Positions 17,889 to 26,787 of a stretch of DNA of 64,000 bases are shown one piece after another; positions within the stretch are counted from its first letter, which is position 1, and every line of letters starts with the position of its first letter. The translations under genes and the position numbers were made by a program. The notes under the pieces are model-generated. The model worked only from the letters and a program-made list of their open reading frames with translations, searched no databases and was not told the DNA's origin. The DNA lies in NCBI RefSeq assembly GCF_001682865.1, contig NZ_MAQX01000011.1:1185969-1249968 (forward strand), given 5' to 3'. The stretch comes from Bacillus sp. FJAT-26390 (GTDB taxonomy: Bacteria > Bacillota > Bacilli > Paenibacillales > Paenibacillaceae).

Positions 17889-18298
17889 AAAAAAAGTGTG
17901 GTCACTACATTATTCTACAAATCCTGAACATTACCTCTTCTTTACGGAAACTCCACATGAAAAAAAGCGATATTGCAGAGAAAGCTCGAACTTCGAGCAC
18001 CTCGCCTTTAATTTTATAACAATCGCCATTCCAATTACAAATTTCTTCAAGTAAAGAGACATTAAGGTATCCACTTCAGCCAAAGTTGTCGTTTTATAAA
18101 AGAAATATTTCGCTGTCCTTTCTGCAAAAATTTAAACGAGTCTGCCTTTTTTGACGAAAAAGCAAATATGGCGCCATGCGATAAGCTGACGAACGGACAT
18201 AATAGCATCCCCCGCGCATCTGCTAAAAAAAAGGTGGAAAAAACAGATCATAAGCGTGATAATTATAAGTAGTAAATATGCGTTAACGAGGTGTTTGT
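17889..18298. other. Intergenic stretch, no gene recognised
   Basis: AT-rich sequence between the divergent Ter operon and the 32-codon frame. I find no frame with family similarity, only the end of the Ter promoter region and a weak sigma-A-like pair (TGGAAA, 17 bp, GATAAT) shortly before the small frame. Confidence 0.5.
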
Positions 18299-18397
18299 AT
18301 GGAATTTATAAAACGGAATAAAACAGGACTTATCTTCGCTGCCTTGCTCCTCATTAATGGGTTGTTTTTGCTGTCGCTCGTCCTCTCGAACAAATAA
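18299..18397 (+). CDS. Small membrane peptide, 32 aa
   Basis: ATG follows GAGGTG by five bases and opens MEFIKRNKTGLIFAALLLIN, continuing as a single hydrophobic helix to LVLSNK. A basic N-terminus followed by one transmembrane span gives a clear N-in topology. No homologue is recognised. It stands alone, divergent from the Ter operon, so a role in envelope stress would be speculation. Confidence 0.45.
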   Translation: MEFIKRNKTGLIFAALLLINGLFLLSLVLSNK

Positions 18398-18610
18398 AAA
18401 AAGCAGAATAAGCTCGCTAGGCCCTCTGCCCGATTATGATCATGTCAAACTCCACGAGAACACTCGCAAATGAATACGACTGCCCCCACTGCATTGCTGA
18501 TGAGCCTTTCCGCCTTCAACGTCATTCCTCCCAATATAAATCATTTAATGTTTCCCTAGCTCCCTAAAATGTTCATGTATCTTATGTACTACCAACAATA
18601 AGAAACAGGA

Positions 18611-18639
18611 AAGGGAGCTGCCTCATGGATAGCTCCCTT
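18611..18639 (-). terminator. Hairpin downstream of the 97-aa membrane protein gene
   Basis: AAGGGAGCT pairs with AGCTCCCTT across an 11-base loop. The T tract on the minus strand is interrupted (TTCCTGTTT), so termination may be moderate. Confidence 0.55.
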
Positions 18640-18679
18640 GTTCTAGATCTAAATCTAGGCTTCTGACTTAATCCTTTGG

Positions 18680-18970
18680 TTACGGCCCTGTCCCCGTGCT
18701 TGCCACATACCAGAAGGGGCCAAGCTTTTTCAAATAAAAGAATCCAAGCTCATCTCCCGTAGCCCGGTTCATAAATCCGCTGACATTGTATAAATGACCG
18801 TACTCCGCATCCACTCTCCCCAGTGTCGTAATCTTGGCTTTTAGGCTGTTAATGGGTTGCAGGCTCCCTAAAATATGTCTGCGGATTGTCCATTCGGGAG
18901 AAAAAGAGCTAACAAACAAGGAGGCAATAACCAAAATAGCAGCGCCTATAAAAATGTTTTTCTTCTTCAT
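18680..18970 (-). CDS. Small membrane-anchored protein, 96 aa
   Basis: Starts MKKKNIFIGAAILVIASLFV, a signal anchor or uncleaved signal peptide, then a short extracytoplasmic domain of about 70 residues rich in aromatics (GFFYLKKLGPFWYVAS). I prefer ATG 18970, nine bases after GGGGTG, over the GTG four codons upstream. The family is not recognised. It is divergent from the thioredoxin gene. Confidence 0.6.
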   Translation of the reverse strand: MKKKNIFIGAAILVIASLFVSSFSPEWTIRRHILGSLQPINSLKAKITTLGRVDAEYGHLYNVSGFMNRATGDELGFFYLKKLGPFWYVASTGTGP

Positions 18971-19065
18971 GCCCGTGCTCACCCCGTAACCATGAAATCC
19001 ATTGCTCTTGTATGCCTCACGCCAATCGAGTACATTACAACTATAAACGTTAAGGAGATCGAGAA

Positions 19066-19374
19066 ATGGCTATCCAAGAAATAGATGAACCATCCTTACT
19101 GAACATCATGCTTGCCGAAGGCGGCAAAGCAGCAGTCTACTTCTTTACCCCGCTGTGCGGCACCTGCAAAATCGGCGAGCGCATGCTGGAAATTGCTGAT
19201 ATGACCGGTATTTCCGCCCCGCTGTACAAACTGAATATCAACTATGCGCCGCGGCTGCGCGAGCAATGGAAAATTGCCAGCGTTCCGTGCTTGGCAATAC
19301 TCGAGAATGGCGAGCTGATTCAGAAGGAATACGCGATGCAGTCCGTTGACCATGTCTATCTGATGCTAAAGTAA
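19066..19374 (+). CDS. Thioredoxin-family protein
   Basis: A 102-residue thioredoxin-fold protein with active site CGTC at residues 31-34 and the cis-proline region VPCLAIL near residue 80. It has no signal peptide, so it is cytoplasmic. The active-site dipeptide Gly-Thr differs from the Gly-Pro of classical thioredoxin and resembles the small YtpP-type proteins of Bacillus. AAGGAGAT precedes the ATG at a good distance. It probably acts in thiol-disulfide exchange. It is a single gene, convergent with the ABC-F gene. Confidence 0.9.
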   Translation: MAIQEIDEPSLLNIMLAEGGKAAVYFFTPLCGTCKIGERMLEIADMTGISAPLYKLNINYAPRLREQWKIASVPCLAILENGELIQKEYAMQSVDHVYLMLK

Positions 19375-19485
19375 GGGGACTCTGCTAGAAAATCATGCTC
19401 ATGAGCCGCCCCCACTTCCATTTCCATAAATATACAAACGAGGTTCGTTTGCAAAAGGTTGCTCTTCTCCGAGGAAAGACGAGTG

Positions 19486-21300
19486 TTAATGCTCGCTTAT
19501 TTGGTCGCGCACTTTGCGAATTTCCTGCATAAGCCGCTGCCGATCCTCTTGCTCAGCCGGCTGTTCGCTGCTCATGAGCCAAGCTAACCGAAGCTGAAGC
19601 ATTTCCTGCTCGTTCTGGCTAAGCTGCTCCTCCGGCGAGAGCAATCGGCTGCGATCCCTGGACAGGTACTCCTCATAGGTTCCGGGAAACAAGCTCGGCT
19701 CGCCATGCCCATCCATTACAAGCAATCGGTTAGCCGCTTGGCGGATCAAATAGCGGTCATGGGTTACAAGAAGTACGGCGCCTGGATAATGCGAAAGCGC
19801 CTCTTCCACCTGCTCGCGCGTACTCACATCCAAATAGTTGGTCGGTTCATCCAGCACAAGCAAATTCGCTTTGCCAAAATACAGCCTTAGAAAGGCGACA
19901 CGGCATTTCTCGCCCATGCTTAAATCCCCGATTCGTTTAAAGACATCCTCTTTCGAAAATAAGAAGCAGCCCAAAATCGTACGCGCATGCGATTGCGTCA
20001 TCTCCGGAATCATCAGCAGACTGTCCAGAATCGTTGACTCGTGATCAAGCTTATCAAGCTCCTGCTCGAAATATCCGATCTTCACCTGCGGATGAATGGT
20101 TACCTCGCCAGCAGTGGGCGTTATGCTGCCTGTCGCCAGCTTCAGCAGCGTCGACTTGCCCGCTCCGTTTGGACCTAGCACGGCGAGTCGGTCGCCCCGG
20201 CCAATCGAAAGGTTGAACTGGCTGAACACCTGCTTGCGGCCCTCATAAGCAAAACTCACATTCTCCATGCGCAGCAGCGTCGACGCCGCGAAGCCCTCCG
20301 TTTCCAATTGCATGCGAAGCTGCGACTCCTCCCGAGGCTTCTGAACTTTGTCGCTCTCTAGCCGCTCCAGCGCAGACTCCTTGGCATGGAGGCGCGAGAC
20401 GTTTTTTTTCGATTTTGATCTCAAAAAATCATTTTGTCCCGCTGCCTTGTGCGCTTGCTGGAACCATTCCGCGTACATCCGAATGCTCTCAAGCAGCTTC
20501 TCCCGCTCCAGCTGCTGTTTTTTGTGCAGCGCCGCCTGCGTCCTAAGCTCAAGCTCCTTCTGCGCTTTATAGTCGGTATAACCGCCGGGATAACGGCGGC
20601 AGCCATGCCGCTCCAGCTCCAATACGGCCGTTGCCGTATGATCGATAAACGTTCGGTCATGCGACACGTACACGATCGTTCCCGGATACGACTGCACCCA
20701 TTGCTCCAGCCAGTCAAGCGCGGCCGAGTCCAAGTGATTCGTTGGCTCATCCAAAATGACGAGCTTCGGCTCCCTTACCATAAGCGCCGCCAGCTGGGCT
20801 TTCGTCTTCTGGCCTCCGCTAAGCCGCGCAAACGGTAGGCTCCATAGCGTAGGATCAAAGCCCAATTGATTTAAGCATCGCTCCGCCTTGATCTCCCAGC
20901 CGTAGCCATCTAGCTGCGCATACCTTTCGTACAGCTCGCTATAGCGGCTCAGCAGCTCCTCGCTCGTCTCCGCCCCCATTTGCTGCGTCAGCTCCGACAA
21001 CGCTTGCTTCAAGCCGAACAGCTCAGCCGATCCCGCTTGAACGAATTCGAGCAGCGTCAGCGAGGAACGCAGCTGCGCCTGCTGGTCGAGCAAGCCCCAC
21101 TCGTCAAGCGGCAACAAGCGCTGCACCTCGCCGCCATCTAGCGTTAGCCTGCCGGTCAGCCCTTGCAATAACGTCGTTTTGCCCACGCCATTTCGTCCAA
21201 ACAGCGCAAGCCGCTCGCCTTCTTTCACTTCAAAGCTTATATTTTCGAACAGCAGATTGCCGTCCCATTCTTTAGTCAATTGTTTCACTTTTAACAGCAT
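19486..21300 (-). CDS. ABC-F family ATPase, probable ribosome-protection type
   Basis: The 604-residue protein has two ATP-binding cassettes and no membrane segments. Walker A motifs are GRNGVGKTT near residue 37 and GPNGAGKST near 368. Signatures are RLSGGQKTK and DLSMGEKCR. Walker B motifs are LVILDEPTNHLD and LLVLDEPTNYLD. A charged helical linker (about 230-320) joins the halves. ABC-F proteins act on the ribosome, and many of this form (Vml, Lsa, Msr, Vga) displace antibiotics. The leader with promoter, tiny uORF and terminator in front of the gene matches antibiotic-induced attenuation, which favours a resistance role; which drug class cannot be read from sequence. Confidence 0.88.
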   Translation of the reverse strand: MLLKVKQLTKEWDGNLLFENISFEVKEGERLALFGRNGVGKTTLLQGLTGRLTLDGGEVQRLLPLDEWGLLDQQAQLRSSLTLLEFVQAGSAELFGLKQALSELTQQMGAETSEELLSRYSELYERYAQLDGYGWEIKAERCLNQLGFDPTLWSLPFARLSGGQKTKAQLAALMVREPKLVILDEPTNHLDSAALDWLEQWVQSYPGTIVYVSHDRTFIDHTATAVLELERHGCRRYPGGYTDYKAQKELELRTQAALHKKQQLEREKLLESIRMYAEWFQQAHKAAGQNDFLRSKSKKNVSRLHAKESALERLESDKVQKPREESQLRMQLETEGFAASTLLRMENVSFAYEGRKQVFSQFNLSIGRGDRLAVLGPNGAGKSTLLKLATGSITPTAGEVTIHPQVKIGYFEQELDKLDHESTILDSLLMIPEMTQSHARTILGCFLFSKEDVFKRIGDLSMGEKCRVAFLRLYFGKANLLVLDEPTNYLDVSTREQVEEALSHYPGAVLLVTHDRYLIRQAANRLLVMDGHGEPSLFPGTYEEYLSRDRSRLLSPEEQLSQNEQEMLQLRLAWLMSSEQPAEQEDRQRLMQEIRKVRDQISEH

Positions 21301-21332
21301 CAATGAACATTCCCCATTTCAATAAACATAAT

Positions 21333-21359
21333 AAAAAACCGTGGCCAGCGGCACACGGT
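21333..21359 (-). terminator. Leader attenuator before the ABC-F gene
   Basis: Minus strand ACCGTG-T-GCC pairs with GGC-CACGGT (one bulged T) and is followed by TTTTTT. It lies about 35 bp before the ABC-F start and well after the promoter, so it must be read through for expression. Confidence 0.75.
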
Positions 21360-21553
21360 CGAATACGCAGGGGAATATCAGGTAAACGAAAATAAGGAGG
21401 CGTTACACCGCTTTGTCGCGGGTAAACATCACCTATCTATCGCTGCTGATTGACTATCCATAAGTCCCCAAATCGACGCACGTATCCCTGACCGGTTCTC
21501 GCTGCCGAGAACGCCGCTTGTACTTAGACAAGTTGTTTGCAGGAATCGTGTAC

Positions 21554-21562
21554 TTACTTCAT
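21554..21562 (-). CDS. Two-codon uORF (ATG AAG TAA) in the ABC-F leader
   Basis: GGAGGT lies ten bases before ATG-AAG-TAA, within about 45 bases of the predicted transcription start. Short translated leader peptides are known to sense antibiotic-stalled ribosomes ahead of ABC-F resistance genes. A longer 52-codon frame starting further upstream overlaps it but has no ribosome site. Confidence 0.4.
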   Translation of the reverse strand: MK

Positions 21563-21605
21563 CGGCTGGGTTACCTCCGTCAGTCATCAGTTTTGATATG
21601 TGTCT

Positions 21606-21635
21606 ATTATAACGAACTGCCAAATACATTTTCAA
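21606..21635 (-). promoter_or_regulatory. Sigma-A promoter of the ABC-F leader transcript
   Basis: Minus strand TTGAAA and perfect TATAAT are separated by 18 bp. The resulting leader is about 300 nt long before the ABC-F start. Confidence 0.8.
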
Positions 21636-21677
21636 GCCTAACTTTCCAGACAGTTCCAGACAAGCTGCGCATCTCTC

Positions 21678-22559
21678 TTATTCTTTAACTGAACCAAGCA
21701 TAATACCATGAATAAAATATTTCTGTAAAAATGGATATAAAATGAGAATAGGCAGCATGGAAATAAATATTTTTGCCGCATTCAACGTTTTCGCAGAAAC
21801 ATTTTGCAATTTTACCAGCTGTTCTACAGTCAGTTTGCTCGGGTCAATCTTGACGATCAGCTGCTGTATATAGGTCTGTAACGGGTAATGCTCGACCTTA
21901 TTCATATAAATTAATCCGTCAAAAAAAGCATTCCAATGGCCGACAATACTAAACAATGTAATAACAGCCACCGTAGGAACGGCAATGGGCAAGAAAATTC
22001 TGATCATCATGTACCAAGGTCCGGCACCGTCTATCATCGCCGCTTCTTCCATTTCCTTCGGTATATTGCGGAAATAATTCATCAGCAGCATGACGTTGAA
22101 GATCGGAACGGCCGATGGAAGGACCAGCGCCCAAATGCTATCCATCAATCCTAAATCTTTCACCGTGAAATACATCGGTATCATTGAGGGCGAAAACAAC
22201 ATATTAAACAATAAAAAATACATAACGGCATTCCGAAACGGCAGCTGTTTGGTCGTTCTCGACATCGGGAAAGCAAGAAGCAGCGTCATTAGAAAATTCA
22301 ACGAACTCCCGAGAATGACCCTTATGATGCTAATCAGAAAAGATCTCCAAAACTGTTGATCTCCAATGATTTGAGTATACGATGTAAAATTGAAATGCAC
22401 CGGCCAGAAAAACACCATTCCCGCTTCAGCAGCGCTTTTGGAACTAAAGGACAGAGCAAGCGTATGCCAAATGGGAGCAAGACATAGCAAGGCCAGCAAG
22501 CTCAGCAATACCACATTAAAATGATCAAAAATTCGGGAAGCGACACTATTATCTGTCAT
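21678..22559 (-). CDS. Carbohydrate ABC transporter permease (LplC type)
   Basis: A 293-residue inner-membrane permease with six predicted helices and the cytoplasmic EAA loop (EEAAMIDGAGPWYMMIRIFLP near residue 185), which contacts the ATPase. It is closest in form to the LplC/YtcP group of the sugar ABC family (MalG-like). It is the last gene of the operon, 16 bp after its partner permease. No ATPase gene is present; such systems usually share a multitask ATPase of the MsmK/UgpC type encoded elsewhere. Confidence 0.92.
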   Translation of the reverse strand: MTDNSVASRIFDHFNVVLLSLLALLCLAPIWHTLALSFSSKSAAEAGMVFFWPVHFNFTSYTQIIGDQQFWRSFLISIIRVILGSSLNFLMTLLLAFPMSRTTKQLPFRNAVMYFLLFNMLFSPSMIPMYFTVKDLGLMDSIWALVLPSAVPIFNVMLLMNYFRNIPKEMEEAAMIDGAGPWYMMIRIFLPIAVPTVAVITLFSIVGHWNAFFDGLIYMNKVEHYPLQTYIQQLIVKIDPSKLTVEQLVKLQNVSAKTLNAAKIFISMLPILILYPFLQKYFIHGIMLGSVKE

Positions 22560-22574
22560 GATTTCACACCTGCC

Positions 22575-23474
22575 TTAGAATATACGGTAATTAGCAAATT
22601 TTTTAGCAAGCATGTTGGAAATAACGATCAAAACGAAACTGATGAGCGATTTCATCAACCCAACGGCAGTCGCCAAACTGTATTGCTGGGAGACAAGCCC
22701 CGCGCGATATACATAAGTATCAATAATATCCGAAGATTCATATACAATAGGATTATACATATTGAATATTTGATCGAAGCCTGCGTTTAGTATATTTCCC
22801 AAACTCAAAGTAACTAACAAAACAATGGTAGGCACGATGCCAGGAAGCGTAATATACATAATTCTTTGAAATCGGTTTGCTCCATCAATGGCTGCAGCCT
22901 CATATAAACCGGGATTAATGCCTGCTAAAGCAGCCAAGTAAACAATCGCGCCGAAGCCGAACTCTTTCCAGACGTCGCTTCCAATTAAAAGAAAAGGAAA
23001 TAGCTGATTGCTGCCTAAAAATTGAATGGGTTGAACTCCGAACCACTGCACAACTTTGTTGACCATTCCTTCAAGTGAAAAAAGGTCTATCAATATACCC
23101 GATAAAATAACCCATGATAAAAAGTGAGGAATGTACACAAGCGTCTGAATGGATCTTTTGGCAAACTTTAGCCTTAGCTCATTCAACAAAATAGCGAAGG
23201 TTAGAGAAAAGACCATCCCTGCAATAATTTTCAAACAGGCGATATTGATCGTATTGAATAAAATCTGGCGGCTATCAGGCAGCTGAAACATAAACTCGAA
23301 ATTTTCCAGACCCACCCACTTGGAATGAAGCATTCCTTTGAACGGATTATAATTTTGAAAAGCGATAATGGAGCCGAACAATGGATACGTATTAAAAACG
23401 AATAGAAGACATAACCCTGGAATCAACATCATCCAATAGTGTTTAATATTCAATCTTTCCCTCACATTCTTCAC
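22575..23474 (-). CDS. Carbohydrate ABC transporter permease (LplB type)
   Basis: A 299-residue permease with six predicted helices. It begins with the typical short basic N-terminus (MKNVRERLNIKHYWMMLIPG) and has EAA loop YEAAAIDGANRFQRIMYITLP near residue 200. LplB/YtcP-like proteins pair with LplC in uptake of oligosaccharides such as pectin or uronic-acid fragments in Bacillus and Paenibacillus. It lies between the LplA-type binding protein and the LplC-type permease. The sugar cannot be deduced. Confidence 0.92.
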   Translation of the reverse strand: MKNVRERLNIKHYWMMLIPGLCLLFVFNTYPLFGSIIAFQNYNPFKGMLHSKWVGLENFEFMFQLPDSRQILFNTINIACLKIIAGMVFSLTFAILLNELRLKFAKRSIQTLVYIPHFLSWVILSGILIDLFSLEGMVNKVVQWFGVQPIQFLGSNQLFPFLLIGSDVWKEFGFGAIVYLAALAGINPGLYEAAAIDGANRFQRIMYITLPGIVPTIVLLVTLSLGNILNAGFDQIFNMYNPIVYESSDIIDTYVYRAGLVSQQYSLATAVGLMKSLISFVLIVISNMLAKKFANYRIF

Positions 23475-23550
23475 CTCCTGCGTTCATAATCCAGCAGGCA
23501 AGCCAGCTCCCTTTGGACAAGAGAACCAGCCCGCTTGCAGATTTTTCTTT

Positions 23551-25218
23551 TTATTTTCCTGCCAGCTCTCTAATTTCTTGCGTGACCTGTTCGCCGCCCA
23601 ATTCGGTCCATTTCTTCGCAAAATCATCAAAGGCGCTAATATCTAACTGACCCATAACTATCTTCAAATACGTTTCATTTTCTAATTTACTTAACGTTGC
23701 CCATTTTTGAATCATACTTTCCGTCGTGCCCGTAAACTCATTATTCACAATTTTTATCGGCTGGCTAAGCACCTTGCCGGATGCAAGCCAACTAGCAGAT
23801 AAAGCCCAATCAGGCACTACTTTTCTCGGATTCTGCTGATCTCGCAAATAGGCTTCATATATCGTTTTTTTAACCGGGTCCAGGCTTTCAGGCTTATTCT
23901 TTCCGTCGATTACGCTTTGGACTTCAATGGACGTTCTTTCTACCTTATCGCCATATTCAAGTGTCATCCGAATTGGCCAGTACCCTAGATCAACATTCGG
24001 ATCCAGCTTTTGTCCACCTTCCGGATCTTCCCCGACTAAATTGGCGCCATATAAGTTCATATACAGGATTAAAGCTTCCGGATGTTTAAATCCTTTCTTT
24101 AGAACGACAAAGTCACCGCTTGCCGATCCGCGATTTGACGTAAAGGTGCCATCAGCTCCAAAAGGCGCTAGTACGGAAATCCATTCCGCTTTTGGATCAT
24201 TTTTCACCGCATCCTGCAGCATGCCAAGCGGCATCCACCAAGGCCCGAAGAACATGCCGGCTTTGCCGCTCTTTACATACTGAGAAGGGTCATCGCGAAA
24301 TGCGAACTGCTTGTCGATCACGCCTTCATTATACATTTTCTGTAAAATTCCGAGGCCTTTCTTAGCTTCCGGTTGGATGGAGCCATATTCGATTTCACCC
24401 TTGTCATTCTTCACCCACATGCCGGGGAAGGCCTGATCGAGTGCGAAAATTTGTTCAAAACCAAAGTAGTGATTTTTATCATTCGTAACAAGAGCTGAAT
24501 TTTTGCTCGGACCGGGCAATCCCATCGTGTCGGCCTGGCCATTGCCGTCGGGGTCTTTTTCTATAAAAGCCTTTGCAACAGTAATAATGTCGTCCAGCGT
24601 CTTAGGTTCCTTCAATCCCAATTTATCCAGCCAATCTTTGCGAACCCAAAGCATGTTCGTAAAATCCGCCATCGTGTTAACGTTAGGGATTGCCATTAAT
24701 TTACCGTCGACCGTCGCCTGGTTCAGCGACCTCCCGTTGGTTGAATCGTAAATTTTCTTCAAGATTGGAGAGGCATACTTGTTATAAACAGCAGTCAAAT
24801 CTTCAACCTGACCGTTTTCTACCAATTTTTTGAAATCAGCTTCCGCTATTACAGTAACATCCGGCAGCTCGTTACTGGCCATTGCCAAACTAAGCTTTTG
24901 GTCATAAGCTTCCGGAGCAGTTGTGAAGGCCGCTTCAAAAGATATATTCAGCTTTTCTTTCACGTATCTGGTGAATTGATTATTATCATTCGAGTCGCCT
25001 GCCGGCAGATTCCCAGCACCCTGCTTAGCATTGGGATCTACAACTTTCGGAATACTGAAAACCACTTCATCCTTCATCTTCCCATCCACAATGGCATCGT
25101 TGCCAGCCGTGCCGCCATCCGTCGTTACATTTCCGCCCGTACTTTTGGTACCGCTTTCACAAGCTGCCATACTACTTGCAATAATCAAGCTCAACATAAA
25201 TAATGCAGCCTTTTTCAT
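23551..25218 (-). CDS. Lipoprotein solute-binding protein (LplA type)
   Basis: The 555-residue lipoprotein starts at ATG 25218, after a run of G, with signal MKKAALFMLSLIIASS and lipobox MAAC, so it is anchored by Cys20 to the outer membrane face. The mature part matches the large LplA/YtcQ subgroup of carbohydrate-binding proteins (DDNNQFTRYVKEKLNI near residue 75; MFFGPWWMP near 325). An in-frame ATG 13 codons upstream would spoil the signal peptide. It is encoded directly before the two permeases and is their most likely partner. Confidence 0.9.
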   Translation of the reverse strand: MKKAALFMLSLIIASSMAACESGTKSTGGNVTTDGGTAGNDAIVDGKMKDEVVFSIPKVVDPNAKQGAGNLPAGDSNDNNQFTRYVKEKLNISFEAAFTTAPEAYDQKLSLAMASNELPDVTVIAEADFKKLVENGQVEDLTAVYNKYASPILKKIYDSTNGRSLNQATVDGKLMAIPNVNTMADFTNMLWVRKDWLDKLGLKEPKTLDDIITVAKAFIEKDPDGNGQADTMGLPGPSKNSALVTNDKNHYFGFEQIFALDQAFPGMWVKNDKGEIEYGSIQPEAKKGLGILQKMYNEGVIDKQFAFRDDPSQYVKSGKAGMFFGPWWMPLGMLQDAVKNDPKAEWISVLAPFGADGTFTSNRGSASGDFVVLKKGFKHPEALILYMNLYGANLVGEDPEGGQKLDPNVDLGYWPIRMTLEYGDKVERTSIEVQSVIDGKNKPESLDPVKKTIYEAYLRDQQNPRKVVPDWALSASWLASGKVLSQPIKIVNNEFTGTTESMIQKWATLSKLENETYLKIVMGQLDISAFDDFAKKWTELGGEQVTQEIRELAGK

Positions 25219-25311
25219 AGAGAATCCCCCGTTCATTCTATTGATATAGCAACTCACATTCCATCATTTGAAGGGAAGATTGTTTGTTTTCCTCCCTCCG
25301 TCCCTAAATGG

Positions 25312-26613
25312 CTACTTCAACTCAGGGGCAATATTTTTTATACTTTGCGTCACTTTTTTAATTAATTCGTCATTGCCAATTCCAGGGTCGGAGGCCAGCG
25401 TCTTCAAAGCAATTACAACCCCATTCGAAATAATGGTATCGTCATACTTACTTAGCGGGATGTACTTCGTTACGACATTTAGGTCTTGGAAGAAGGTGAT
25501 TCCAATATCCTGCTCGCCAAACCAAGGCGTTTTCCAATTGATAAAGCCTGGATTGTCATAGGCAGCTTTGAAGTGCGTAAATATCCCATCCTTTTTATTC
25601 GCTTCAGCACCTTCTTGTGAAAGTTGTGACCACTGGATAAATTTCCATGCTTGCTCTTTGTTCTTCGCATTGCGAGGAATTCCGAAGGAGCTTCCTCCCC
25701 AAATAAATCCTCCGCCAGGCGGCACCATAAGCCCCCATCTCCCGTTGCTGCCATTCTTGTCATTTGGCTCGATCTGATAGCGGGGCGACCAAATCGCGGC
25801 AGGGTAGAAGATGTGGTTGTTTTGTGCAAAAGATGAGTTACTCAATGGTGAGCTTTTATCGAGATTATCAATGATACCTGCATCACTCATCCTTCGGATG
25901 AGAACAAACAAAGCGGCTAATTTATTCACGTTTATTTTGTTGCCTATTGCATAGGGCTCGGGATTCTGGCCTGCAATGATCTGCCAAGCTTCTCTGAGGC
26001 TTGTAAACATGTACACCTTGCCTCCGCTTTTCTCTAAAACGTCCTTCCCCTTTGCAATAAACTGATCCCAATTCGGGAGAAGCGCTTGAAGCTTATTCGG
26101 ATCATCCGTGCCAAAATATTGCTTCGTTAATTCACGTTTGTAGGCTAATCCTGCGATGCTCATGTCCATTGGAACAGACACGATCTTGCCATATGCATTT
26201 GAATTTTGAGGTACGTCGTAATCAAAGATTAAATCCCGATTGAATTTGTACGGTTCGGCCTCCAGGTTTTCTAGCAAACCCATATTATTCAGCTGCCCCC
26301 GAAAATCACGCTCAATCATGAGAATATCCGGCAAATCACCACCCGACGCCAGTGAGACCTGCAATTTTTTCATTATATCTCCCGATGATATATTTACGTA
26401 ATTGATTGAGATATCCGGGTATTTATTTTTAAACCCTTGCAGCACATTGTCCTTCGGCTTGTCCCAACCCCAGATTGTAACCGTACCACTGCTGCCAATG
26501 GTTTGATTTCCCTTCGCTTCCTGAGCTTTGGTTCCACCATTGCTGCAAGCTATAAGCGACAATATGAATAAAAATGATAACCCCCTTATACCCAATTGAG
26601 TCCCTTTATTCAT
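25312..26613 (-). CDS. Second solute-binding lipoprotein (family 1)
   Basis: The 433-residue lipoprotein has lipobox LIAC and the classical family-1 sugar-binding layout (GTVTIWGWDKPKDNVLQGFKNKYP near the mature start). It belongs to the MalE-like family, not the LplA-like family of its downstream neighbour, so the operon begins with two unlike binding proteins. Either the permease pair accepts two receptors or this one serves as a sensor for the divergent YesM/YesN system. GTCAAGGAAG precedes the ATG. Confidence 0.88.
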   Translation of the reverse strand: MNKGTQLGIRGLSFLFILSLIACSNGGTKAQEAKGNQTIGSSGTVTIWGWDKPKDNVLQGFKNKYPDISINYVNISSGDIMKKLQVSLASGGDLPDILMIERDFRGQLNNMGLLENLEAEPYKFNRDLIFDYDVPQNSNAYGKIVSVPMDMSIAGLAYKRELTKQYFGTDDPNKLQALLPNWDQFIAKGKDVLEKSGGKVYMFTSLREAWQIIAGQNPEPYAIGNKINVNKLAALFVLIRRMSDAGIIDNLDKSSPLSNSSFAQNNHIFYPAAIWSPRYQIEPNDKNGSNGRWGLMVPPGGGFIWGGSSFGIPRNAKNKEQAWKFIQWSQLSQEGAEANKKDGIFTHFKAAYDNPGFINWKTPWFGEQDIGITFFQDLNVVTKYIPLSKYDDTIISNGVVIALKTLASDPGIGNDELIKKVTQSIKNIAPELK

Positions 26614-26787
26614 CTTCCTTGACCCCCCTTTTCAATTGCTAAGGTTGGTTATGTTTTGAAGCATACCACGCACCTTAGGGCGAAAAAACATCACAATTCT
26701 ATACTATTATTCAATTTCCTATACTCGGCTAGTTAGCAAATGACCACATGTTATAATGGATATTAACGTGAAATCGGAGGGTAACCA

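Noticed and set aside
21429..21587. 52-codon frame in the ABC-F leader
   Set aside because: No ribosome site and no family similarity; the region is better explained as a regulatory leader.
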